The notes under the pieces: model-generated
Databases searched by the model: none
The model's input: only the letters and a program-made list of their open reading frames with translations
What the model was told of the DNA's origin: nothing
NCBI GenBank assembly: GCA_003225515.1
Contig: QIAK01000372.1
Coordinates: 1 to 5,113, forward strand
Reading direction: 5' to 3'
DNA from: Acidobacteriota bacterium
GTDB lineage: Bacteria > Acidobacteriota > Terriglobia > Terriglobales > Acidobacteriaceae
DNA length: 5,113 bases
In this document: positions 1 to 5,113 of the stretch, piece by piece
Position numbering within the stretch: position 1 is the first letter of the stretch
How the letters are laid out: each line of letters starts with the position of its first letter
Program-made: the position numbers and the translations under genes

Positions 1-50
1 ATCTGGTGGTGGGTTTTTTATTTTGCCAATAAAGATCCAGGTAAACGTCA
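1..50 (+). promoter_or_regulatory. Leader of the sulfur operon with G-rich arm and T-tract (possible 3' half of a terminator/attenuator)
   Basis: The segment GGTGGTGGG (5-13) runs directly into TTTTTT (14-19), then A and TTTT (21-24). This looks like the 3' arm and U-tract of an intrinsic terminator whose 5' arm would lie left of the window. Only 26 nt separate the T-tract from the ATG at 51, too few for a complete separate promoter. If it is a terminator, transcription of the operon would have to read through it, as in an attenuator or riboswitch platform. An in-frame TAA at 42-44 makes 51 the most upstream possible start. The only ribosome-binding sequence is a weak AGG at 39-41, nine bases before the ATG. 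I see no convincing -35/-10 pair. The terminator reading is inference, since half the structure is out of view. Confidence 0.35.
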
Positions 51-1766
51 ATGACACAAACAACAAAAGAAACTACGGCACAGCGAGTTGAGCGGCTGAA
101 GCGCGCCAAGAACCCCTGGGAGGGCTTGGAGGAAATACGGCGCTTTGCCCGCGAAGGCTTCGCCTCCATACCACCCGAATGGATCGGAACCTACTTCCGC
201 TGGTGGGGCGTTTACACCCAGGGTGATGGCGCTGGAGTCACCGGCGGCCAGGGCGGCGTAGGCCGCGCTCTGCAGCGTTTCATGGTGCGCATTCGCATTC
301 CCAATGGCATCATGACCTCCCACCAACTCCGCGCAATTGCCGACCTCACTCGCCGCCATGCCAACGGAATTGCCGACCTCACCGTTCGCCAGAATATTCA
401 ACTGCACTGGGTCACCATCGAATCATTGCCGGACGTGCTGGATGGCCTCCAGCAAATCGGGCTGAGCACCATTGGAGCTTGCGGCGATGTGGCTCGCAAC
501 GTTACCGGCTGCCCCGTTGCAGGCGTCGATGCCGACGAGATCGTCGATGCTTCGCCCCTCGTGCTCGAGGCATCACGACTGCTCGCGGGAAATGCCGATT
601 TCTATAACCTTCCCCGCAAATTCAAAATCTCCATCACCGGATGCCGCGTCTGGTGCCCCTATCCCGAAATTAATGATGTCGGCCTGACTGCGATCACCCG
701 CACTGTTACAGGGAAGCAGGAGATCGGTTTCTCTCTGCGCGTTGCCGGCGGACTCTCGACCGAACCTTACCTCGGAGCCCGGCTCAATGCCTTCGTCCGC
801 TGGAATCAGGTTCTGCCGGTCGTCAAGGGCATCGCGGAACTGTTCCGCGACTCTGATGTGTTGCGCGAGCACCGTGAACGCGCCCGCCTGAAATTTCTAT
901 TCTTGCGTGAGGGATGGACTGCCGAACGCTTTTTCGGAGAACTCGAACAGCGCCTCGGATTCCATCTCGATCCCGCGGTCGAAGAGCATCCGCCGGATGA
1001 TGTTTATCGCGATCACGTAGGCATTCATCCCCAGAAACAGTCCGGTCTCTCTTACGTGGGAGCGGTCGCGCTCCGGGGACGAATTACAGCCGACCAGATG
1101 CAGTCCGCAGCGGACCTCGCCGAGCGCTACGCCGGGGGGGAACTACGTGCCACGAACATGCAAAACCTTGTCGTCGTGAACGTCCCCACCATCAACGTCG
1201 ACGAACTCGCGAAAGAATTCGACGCCATTGGGCTGAAAGTCGGTGGGTCGGCTTTCTGGCGCGGGACCGTAGCCTGCAGCGGCACGGAGTTCTGCAAGAT
1301 CGCCATTACGGAAACTAAAACGTTTTCCCGCTGGCTGGTGGAAGAACTCGAAGAACGTCTACCCGGATTCGACCAACACCTGAAATTGCACGTCACCGGT
1401 TGCCCCAACAGTTGCGGACAGCACTGGATCGCCGACGTCGGTCTTGAAGGCAAGAAGCTCAAAGTGAATGGCCGCATGGTCGACGCTTACTACTTCTGTG
1501 TGGGCGGCGCGCTCGGTCTGCATCAGGCGACCGCGCGCCCCGTCGGATATCGCTGCATCGCGACCGAGGTGCCCGATGCGCTCGAGCGCTTGTTGGGCCA
1601 ATATCTGGCGCAGCGCGAGCCGGGTGAAAATCTGCGTCGCTTTTTTGCCCGTCACAGCGAAACCGAATTGCGCGAGTTTCTTGCCGGCGAAATCCTGCCC
1701 GCGGTAGCTCGTGATCTGCCCGACCCGGCCCGAAGTCTTGCACAAGCAGGAGGTCTCGGTGACTAA
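51..1766 (+). CDS. nirA: Ferredoxin-type siroheme [4Fe-4S] nitrite/sulfite reductase, probably the assimilatory sulfite reductase
   Basis: Cytoplasmic 571-aa enzyme for six-electron reduction of sulfite to sulfide or nitrite to ammonia; the length is usual for NirA/Sir. The family layout is visible: ferredoxin-like half about 53-120, siroheme domain about 140-295, second ferredoxin-like half about 327-393, iron-sulfur/siroheme domain about 400-550. The cluster ligands are C409-x5-C415 and C451-x3-C455 (TGCPNSCGQ), with one cysteine bridging to siroheme in the family. Basic residues matching the E. coli sulfite reductase anion pocket are R82 (RIRIP), R149 (GDVARN), K190 and K192 (LPRKFK). The second lysine is Asn in plant nitrite reductases, so it favours sulfite, as do the cysH and siroheme neighbours. 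The segment TGCRVWC (197-202) is nitrite-reductase-like, so nitrite is not excluded. There is no flavoprotein partner gene, so ferredoxin is the likely donor. An in-frame TAA at 42-44 fixes the ATG as the earliest start. The symbol is the family name and is not proof of nitrite use. Confidence 0.93.
   Translation: MTQTTKETTAQRVERLKRAKNPWEGLEEIRRFAREGFASIPPEWIGTYFRWWGVYTQGDGAGVTGGQGGVGRALQRFMVRIRIPNGIMTSHQLRAIADLTRRHANGIADLTVRQNIQLHWVTIESLPDVLDGLQQIGLSTIGACGDVARNVTGCPVAGVDADEIVDASPLVLEASRLLAGNADFYNLPRKFKISITGCRVWCPYPEINDVGLTAITRTVTGKQEIGFSLRVAGGLSTEPYLGARLNAFVRWNQVLPVVKGIAELFRDSDVLREHRERARLKFLFLREGWTAERFFGELEQRLGFHLDPAVEEHPPDDVYRDHVGIHPQKQSGLSYVGAVALRGRITADQMQSAADLAERYAGGELRATNMQNLVVVNVPTINVDELAKEFDAIGLKVGGSAFWRGTVACSGTEFCKIAITETKTFSRWLVEELEERLPGFDQHLKLHVTGCPNSCGQHWIADVGLEGKKLKVNGRMVDAYYFCVGGALGLHQATARPVGYRCIATEVPDALERLLGQYLAQREPGENLRRFFARHSETELREFLAGEILPAVARDLPDPARSLAQAGGLGD
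1748..1753 (+). promoter_or_regulatory. Shine-Dalgarno AGGAGG that sets the GTG start of the precorrin-2 dehydrogenase
   Basis: A perfect AGGAGG lies five bases before GTG at 1759-1761, inside the last codons of the reductase gene. An in-frame ATG exists upstream at 1711, but it has no comparable site and would add 16 residues without family similarity. The GTG start places the conserved hydrophobic FPMFLKLEGK segment near the N-terminus, as usual for this family. Confidence 0.85.
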
Positions 1767-2379
1767 CTTATTTCCCATGTTCCTGAAACTTGAGGGCAAG
1801 CAGTGCCTCGTCGTGGGCGCCGGAAAAGTCGGCGAGCCCAAGATCGCTGGCCTGCTTGAAACTGGAGCACGCATTCGCATTGTCGCCATCGAGGCGAGCC
1901 CTTCAGTCCGCGAATGGGCTCGCGCCGGATTGCTCGAACTCGAGTTGCGGCCTTTCGATGCCAGTGACCTGGCAGGTGCGTTCCTTGCGGTCGTCGCGAC
2001 CAATTCGCGCAACCTGAATGAACGCGTCTATCTCGAAGCGCAGAGTCGCGGAGTGCTCTGCAATGTGGTCGATGTTCCCGATCTCTGCGACTTCTTCTAT
2101 CCCGCAGTCGTCCGTCGCGGCGATCTCCAGATCGCTGTTTCAACCGCGGGCCATAGCCCCTCGCTCGCTCAGACCATTCGCAAGCAACTCGAAAAACAGT
2201 TTGGTCCCGGATACGCCGCGTGGGTGGCTGAACTTGGCGAGACTCGAAAGCTCATCCTGGCCAGCGATCTCGACAAAGAACGCAAGCTGGATCTTTTGCA
2301 TTCGCTGGCCAGCAGGGAAGCAGTTCAAGCAGCCCTGGCCGAACTCCCTGAACTCGCGACAAACGCGGAGGGAGCATGA
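1759..2379 (+). CDS. sirC: Precorrin-2 dehydrogenase, possibly also sirohydrochlorin ferrochelatase (CysG N-terminal/Met8/SirC family)
   Basis: Stand-alone homologue of the N-terminal half of CysG, 206 aa from the GTG start. It oxidises precorrin-2 to sirohydrochlorin with NAD+; Met8-like members also insert Fe2+ to give siroheme. A Rossmann nucleotide-binding segment is at 17-37, VVGAGKVGEPK with G20-x-G22-x2-G25. NVVDVPDLCDFFYPA (102-116) includes D105, which aligns with the Asp important for both activities in Met8p and CysG. The conserved S-T-x-G-x-S-P stretch at 128-134 leads into LAQTIRKQLE, the start of the helical dimerisation/chelatase region. The length allows all three Met8-type regions. 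It overlaps the reductase gene by 8 nt and the methyltransferase gene by 4 nt (ATGA), which points to translational coupling. No SirB/CbiX-type chelatase is in the window. Whether this protein chelates iron or a separate enzyme does so cannot be told from sequence. Confidence 0.9.
   Translation: MTNLFPMFLKLEGKQCLVVGAGKVGEPKIAGLLETGARIRIVAIEASPSVREWARAGLLELELRPFDASDLAGAFLAVVATNSRNLNERVYLEAQSRGVLCNVVDVPDLCDFFYPAVVRRGDLQIAVSTAGHSPSLAQTIRKQLEKQFGPGYAAWVAELGETRKLILASDLDKERKLDLLHSLASREAVQAALAELPELATNAEGA
2367..2371 (+). promoter_or_regulatory. Shine-Dalgarno GGAGG for the uroporphyrinogen-III methyltransferase
   Basis: GGAGG, extended to GGAGGGAG (2367-2374), lies just before ATG 2376. That ATG overlaps the preceding stop as ATGA. 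The site is embedded in the last codons of the dehydrogenase gene and supports this start with coupled translation. Confidence 0.8.
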
Positions 2380-3236
2380 AGGGGAAAGTCTATCTGGTGG
2401 GCGCGGGCCCTGGTGATCCGGAACTGCTCACAGTCAAGGCGCTTCGAGTGCTCCAGACCGCCGACGCCGTGCTGCACGATGATCTCGTCGCCCCCGAGAT
2501 CCTGAAACTCATTCCAACCACGGCTCAAGTTCACAACGTCGGCAAGCGTTGCGGGAAGAAGAAAATCCTTCAGGATGAAATCAATTATGTGATGATCGCC
2601 CTCGCATCTGCTGGACTGCGCGTCGTCCGCCTAAAGAGCGGCGATCCGCTCATCTTCGGACGCGCCGGAGAAGAAATCGAATCGCTCCGCCGGGCCGGCA
2701 TCGCATTCGAGATTGTCCCGGGCGTGACTTCCGCAATGGGCGCGGCGGCCGCGGCGCAGATTCCCTTGACTCATCGTCGCGCGTCCTCAGCGTTGGTGTT
2801 TCTGACCGCGCATCAGGCCCCGGGAAAAGAAGCTGAGAATTGGACGAAACTCGCGAGTGGCGGCGCGACGCTGGTCATTTACATGCCCGGACAGAATCCT
2901 TCTGAGGTCGTCGCGAAGCTGCGTGCCGCGGGACTGGCCGTCGAGACACCGTGTGCCGTTATCTCACGTGCGACCACCCCGCAGCAGCGGACTCTGCGTT
3001 CCACGATTGCTGAGTTGCACAATTCGCCGAAGCTCGCCGCCCCCACATTGCTGGTTGTCGGAGAGGTTGTCCGCTTCGCCGATCCTATAACCCTTGCGCA
3101 AGGATTATCAGTCCCCGCTATTTCCCTGGGGCCGTCATTTGTAGACGCCTTATCCCCAAACTTCGAAACTGCAGATTTCGCAACTCCAGATGGCGCCAAT
3201 AACGATGCCGCCAATAATGAGGAGCTACGAGCGTGA
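2376..3236 (+). CDS. cobA: Uroporphyrinogen-III C-methyltransferase (SUMT) with a divergent C-terminal tail
   Basis: Transfers two methyl groups from S-adenosylmethionine to uroporphyrinogen III, giving precorrin-2, the entry to siroheme and cobalamin. The tetrapyrrole methylase fold is clear: VYLVGAGPGDPELLTVKAL at 5-23 (SAM-binding glycine loop), HDDLV at 34-38, GKRCGKKKILQDEIN at 56-70, RLKSGDPLIFGRAGEE at 85-100, EIVPGVTSA at 112-120, IPLTHR at 129-134 and the TLLVVGEVV end strand at 224-232. Small deviations are KSGDP for the usual KGGDP and TAH (144-146) for the usual TGH. Similarity stops near residue 236. The last roughly 45 residues are Ala/Asn/Asp-rich, end in an ANND/AANNE repeat and look unconstrained. 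This is the CysG C-terminal activity as a separate gene, next to the N-terminal activity. With no cobalamin genes visible and a siroheme enzyme in the operon, siroheme is the likely product. It overlaps cysH by 4 nt. Confidence 0.94.
   Translation: MKGKVYLVGAGPGDPELLTVKALRVLQTADAVLHDDLVAPEILKLIPTTAQVHNVGKRCGKKKILQDEINYVMIALASAGLRVVRLKSGDPLIFGRAGEEIESLRRAGIAFEIVPGVTSAMGAAAAAQIPLTHRRASSALVFLTAHQAPGKEAENWTKLASGGATLVIYMPGQNPSEVVAKLRAAGLAVETPCAVISRATTPQQRTLRSTIAELHNSPKLAAPTLLVVGEVVRFADPITLAQGLSVPAISLGPSFVDALSPNFETADFATPDGANNDAANNEELRA
3087..3108. repeat. 22-bp near-perfect inverted repeat inside the 3' part of cobA
   Basis: The core CCTTGC/GCAAGG (3092-3103) is a perfect 12-bp palindrome. It is flanked by C3091/A3104, a single mismatch, and then by ATAA (3087-3090) pairing with TTAT (3105-3108). 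Ten of eleven base pairs match with no loop. The element sits at codons 238-245, where similarity to the methyltransferase family ends, about 125 nt before the cysH start. TATAAC at 3086-3091, which overlaps its left edge, resembles a -10 box, but I find no well-spaced -35. It could be an operator, an RNA structure or chance. Confidence 0.5.
3195..3224 (+). repeat. Imperfect 15-bp tandem repeat (GCCAATAA...) at the end of cobA
   Basis: Two 15-nt units, 3195-3209 and 3210-3224, each start with GCCAATAA followed by N-G-A. They encode ANND-A and ANNEE in the unconserved tail of the methyltransferase. The end of the second unit forms the ribosome-binding site of cysH. A third copy of GCCAATAANGA lies at 25-35 in the leader. 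Confidence 0.5.
3219..3224 (+). promoter_or_regulatory. Shine-Dalgarno GAGGAG that supports the GTG start of cysH
   Basis: GAGGAG lies eight bases before GTG 3233-3235, which overlaps the cobA stop as GTGA. The first in-frame ATG lies far inside the protein, past the nucleotide-binding segment, so the GTG is preferred. Confidence 0.75.
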
Positions 3237-3991
3237 TCAACCTTCAAGAACACATTCAAGATCGGATCGCAGACGTTCAGCATGCGGCTGAAAGTTGGAC
3301 CCCGCAGCGTACACTCACGTGGGCCTTCGAGAACTTCGGGAACACCGTCGCCATTTCCTCTGCGTTTGGGGCCGAAGGAATGGTGCTGATCGACATGGCC
3401 TCTCGCGTCCGCAAAGATTTCCGCCTTTTCACCATCGATACCGAATTCCTTTTCCCCGAGACTTACAACCTGATGGACCGGATCGAAGAAAAGTACGGCA
3501 TCGCGATCGAGAAAGTGTGTTCGGTCCTCTCGCCCGAAGAGCAGGAGCGCGCTCATGGCGCCACTCTGTGGACGCGCCATCCCGACCTATGCTGCAACCT
3601 GCGCAAGGTCGAGCCACTCCGCCGCAAACTCGGCGAACTGGGCGCCTGGATCACGAGCATCCGCCGCGACCAAACCTCAATTCGTTCCAGCGCCCGGCGA
3701 GTTGAATGGGATGCCAAGTTTGGACTCGTAAAAATTAATCCGATCGTAGACTGGTCTTCGAAGCAGGTATGGCGTTACATCCACGATCACGATGTGCCCT
3801 ACAACGCGCTTCATGATCAGGATTACCCCAGCATTGGCTGCACTCATTGCACGCGCGCCGTTCGCCCCGGAGAGGATCCACGGGCCGGCCGCTGGCCAGG
3901 ATTCGCCAAGACGGAGTGCGGGCTGCACATCATTGAAATTGAAACTCTGCCCGCAGCGGAACAATCCAAAGTTGCCAAGCTCGGGAATTGA
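3233..3991 (+). CDS. cysH: Adenylyl-sulfate (APS) reductase of the CysH family with [4Fe-4S] cysteines
   Basis: Thioredoxin- or glutathione-dependent reductase of the PP-loop superfamily, 252 aa, converting adenylyl sulfate to sulfite and AMP in the cytoplasm. The nucleotide-binding segment is ISSAFGAEGMV at 41-51, followed by TIDTEFLFPETY (67-78) and the Arg-rich substrate motif SIRRDQTSIR (142-151). The paired cysteines C120-C121 (CCNLRKVEPL) and C203-x2-C206 (GCTHC) are the four ligands of the [4Fe-4S] cluster. This marks the plant/bacterial APS reductase class and is absent from E. coli PAPS reductase. The catalytic C229 is in KTECGLH near the C-terminus. Use of APS without APS kinase is inferred from the cluster motif; some clustered enzymes also accept PAPS. 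It is the last gene of the operon and delivers sulfite to the reductase encoded first. Its stop lies 13 nt from the end of the convergent aspartate kinase gene. Confidence 0.94.
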   Translation: MINLQEHIQDRIADVQHAAESWTPQRTLTWAFENFGNTVAISSAFGAEGMVLIDMASRVRKDFRLFTIDTEFLFPETYNLMDRIEEKYGIAIEKVCSVLSPEEQERAHGATLWTRHPDLCCNLRKVEPLRRKLGELGAWITSIRRDQTSIRSSARRVEWDAKFGLVKINPIVDWSSKQVWRYIHDHDVPYNALHDQDYPSIGCTHCTRAVRPGEDPRAGRWPGFAKTECGLHIIEIETLPAAEQSKVAKLGN

Positions 3992-4001
3992 ATTTGAGCT
4001 T
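3977..4001. terminator. Weak hairpin across the convergent cysH/lysC junction
   Basis: AAGCTC (3977-3982) and GAGCTT (3996-4001) form a perfect 6-bp stem, and up to three G-T pairs can extend it inward. It spans the cysH stop (3989-3991) and the 13-nt intergenic gap. No T-tract follows on either strand, so it is not a standard intrinsic terminator. It is listed because it is the only inverted repeat seen at a junction where both transcripts must end. Confidence 0.25.
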
Positions 4002-4004
4002 CCG

Positions 4005-5113
4005 TCATCCCGCCTGGCAGAATGCGCTCGACAGCCCTCCCCAATCGTGCGCGCGTTCTGCCGGCGGGAAAAATACTCCGTGCAATCGTCGCACCGATTC
4101 CTCCACTTTCGATTCTTGCACCAGGAATGAGATGTTTCGGTCCGATGCTCCCTGGCACACAACGCGCACGTCCATGTCAGCTACGGCGGCAAAAACCTGG
4201 CTCGCCACGCCGGGGTGCCGTCGAATGTTCTCTCCGACCAGACACACCAGTGCCTGATGATTCTCCCACCGCACATCGGCCACACCTCGCAAATCGGCGG
4301 CAATCGCAGGCAACGATGCCGTGGAACCTACCAGCAGTGACATCCGCCCCAACGACGTTGCCATCACATCGACCGGACAAACGTGCCGGTCGAACGCCGC
4401 ATACACGGCCCGCAAGAACTCTGAATCAATCGCATGCCCCGACTGAATTTCAACCGCAGCCACGTTTCTCTTTGCCGTGATGGCACTTACTACGCTCCCG
4501 CTTTTTGCGCGCGCAACAATTTCCGTGCCTTCTCCCTCTGGCGCCCTGGAATTCAGAACATACACCGGAATGTTTTCGCGCATCGCCGGAGCCAGTGTCG
4601 CAGGATGAAGCACTTTCGCTCCTAAATGCGCCATCTCCGACGCTTCCTCGAAACTCATCTTCCGGATTACGCGCGCCTCAGAACAAAGCTTCGGATCGGT
4701 CGTCATCACGCCGTCCACGTCGGTCCAGATCTCGACCCGCGCAGCGCACAAAGCGGCGCCCACAATAGCTGCGCTGAAATCGGATCCTCCACGTCCCAGA
4801 GTCGTAGGCACTCCATCGCTCGTAGATGCGATAAAACCTCCCAGCACCGGAACCTTCCCACGGGTCAGCAACGCCCCCACCGTCTCTTGCAGTCGGTGTT
4901 CAGTTGCGTCCCGCACGGGAGTAGCCTGCCCATGCCGCGCGTCCGTAATGATGCAAGCTCGCGCATCCACGTGCGCTGCATCGATCCCAGAGTGGCAAAG
5001 GGCCTCGGTTACCAGCCTGCTGCTAAAGCACTCCCCGAAGCCCAACAGATGATCCTTCGATTTCAGATCGAGCTCTCGCCTTGATTCAACATCGTGCAAC
5101 AGCGACTCCAGAG
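4005..5113 (-). CDS. lysC: Aspartate kinase, E. coli LysC (aspartokinase III)-like, N-terminus cut by the window edge
   Basis: Phosphorylates L-aspartate, the first step towards lysine, threonine and methionine. The frame stays open to base 5113, so this is a 5'-partial gene; 368 complete codons are visible. Compared with E. coli LysC (449 aa) about 90 residues are missing, including the KFGGTS catalytic motif. Numbering from the TTG at 5099, visible features are GECFSSRLV (22-30), GGFIAS (87-92), TTLGRGGSDFSAA (99-111), IWTDVDGVMTTDP (124-136) and AHLGAKVLHPATLAP (157-171), all close to kinase-domain motifs. Two ACT domains follow at about 213-275 and 283-345; the PVDVMATS stretch (242-249) sits in the region that binds lysine in E. 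coli LysC. The C-terminal VVCQGASDRNISFLV (313-327) matches the second ACT domain. About 20 unconserved residues follow. The TTG at 5099 is not the true start. Feedback inhibition by lysine is inferred. It converges on cysH, so it is not part of the sulfur operon. Confidence 0.95.
   Translation of the reverse strand, partial: LESLLHDVESRRELDLKSKDHLLGFGECFSSRLVTEALCHSGIDAAHVDARACIITDARHGQATPVRDATEHRLQETVGALLTRGKVPVLGGFIASTSDGVPTTLGRGGSDFSAAIVGAALCAARVEIWTDVDGVMTTDPKLCSEARVIRKMSFEEASEMAHLGAKVLHPATLAPAMRENIPVYVLNSRAPEGEGTEIVARAKSGSVVSAITAKRNVAAVEIQSGHAIDSEFLRAVYAAFDRHVCPVDVMATSLGRMSLLVGSTASLPAIAADLRGVADVRWENHQALVCLVGENIRRHPGVASQVFAAVADMDVRVVCQGASDRNISFLVQESKVEESVRRLHGVFFPPAERAHDWGGLSSAFCQAG

Noticed and set aside
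19..36. TATTTT or AATAAAGAT as a -10 promoter box for the operon
   Set aside because: No matching -35 lies at a proper distance within the visible bases, and AT-rich leaders give such matches easily.
213..500. A Tyr-Cys cofactor crosslink as in mycobacterial NirA, using Y55 and C144
   Set aside because: I could not align these residues with the mycobacterial pair with confidence. The position after GD in GDVAR is Val here, so the link may be absent.
1711..1758. Upstream ATG as the start of the precorrin-2 dehydrogenase
   Set aside because: It would extend deep into the reductase gene without a ribosome-binding site. The GTG at 1759 has a perfect AGGAGG and gives the usual N-terminus.
1359..2012. 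A 217-codon open frame on the - strand across the end of the reductase gene and the start of the dehydrogenase gene
   Set aside because: It is antisense to two well-supported genes, shows no recognisable motif, and is expected in GC-rich DNA where the reverse frame has few stops.
2879..3580. A 233-codon open frame on the - strand opposite cobA and cysH
   Set aside because: The sense frames carry conserved catalytic motifs over the same bases. The antisense product is of low complexity and unrecognised.
4022..4480. Open frames on the + strand opposite the aspartate kinase gene
   Set aside because: The - strand frame has continuous aspartokinase and ACT-domain similarity. The + frames are Pro/Arg/Ser-rich shadows with no ribosome-binding site noted.
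1..5113. Mobile elements, CRISPR arrays, tRNA or rRNA genes
   Set aside because: No transposase motifs, spaced repeats or tRNA/rRNA-like sequence were seen. Coding density is nearly complete with recognisable metabolic genes.

Overview
The window carries a compact assimilatory sulfur-reduction operon on the + strand, followed by a convergent aspartate kinase gene on the - strand. The DNA is GC-rich with strong GC preference at third codon positions. Starts include GTG, and the internal Shine-Dalgarno sequences are strong. Gene content and protein style resemble an environmental bacterium such as an Acidobacteriota (Koribacter/Terriglobia-like) member. That assignment is an impression from memory and was not tested by a search.

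Layout: bases 1-50 are a short leader with a G-rich segment and a T-tract. Four genes then run in a translationally coupled chain. They are a siroheme/[4Fe-4S] nitrite/sulfite reductase (51-1766), a CysG-N/Met8/SirC-type precorrin-2 dehydrogenase (1759-2379, GTG start), a uroporphyrinogen-III C-methyltransferase (2376-3236), and a CysH-type reductase with the four iron-sulfur cysteines of APS reductases (3233-3991, GTG start). The junctions overlap by 8, 4 and 4 nt. After a 13-nt gap an E. coli LysC-type aspartate kinase converges on the - strand (4005-5113). It runs off the right edge and lacks its N-terminus. No stretch longer than 300 bases is without a gene.

Working together: CysH would reduce adenylyl sulfate to sulfite, and the first gene product would reduce sulfite to sulfide. 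The two middle enzymes make the siroheme that reductase needs: uroporphyrinogen III to precorrin-2, then to sirohydrochlorin and perhaps siroheme. The operon therefore supplies two reductive steps plus a dedicated cofactor line. ATP sulfurylase, APS kinase, a separate SirB/CbiX chelatase and a sulfate importer are not in the window.

This is mostly a recognisable housekeeping pathway, and I do not see a wholly new system. The points worth a second look are non-coding or residue-level. They are a probable attenuator-like leader, a near-perfect 22-bp dyad at the end of the conserved methyltransferase domain, a repeated GCCAATAANGA element, sulfite-type siroheme-pocket residues in a NiR-like protein, and a cysteine-rich N-terminal half that mirrors the real iron-sulfur site.
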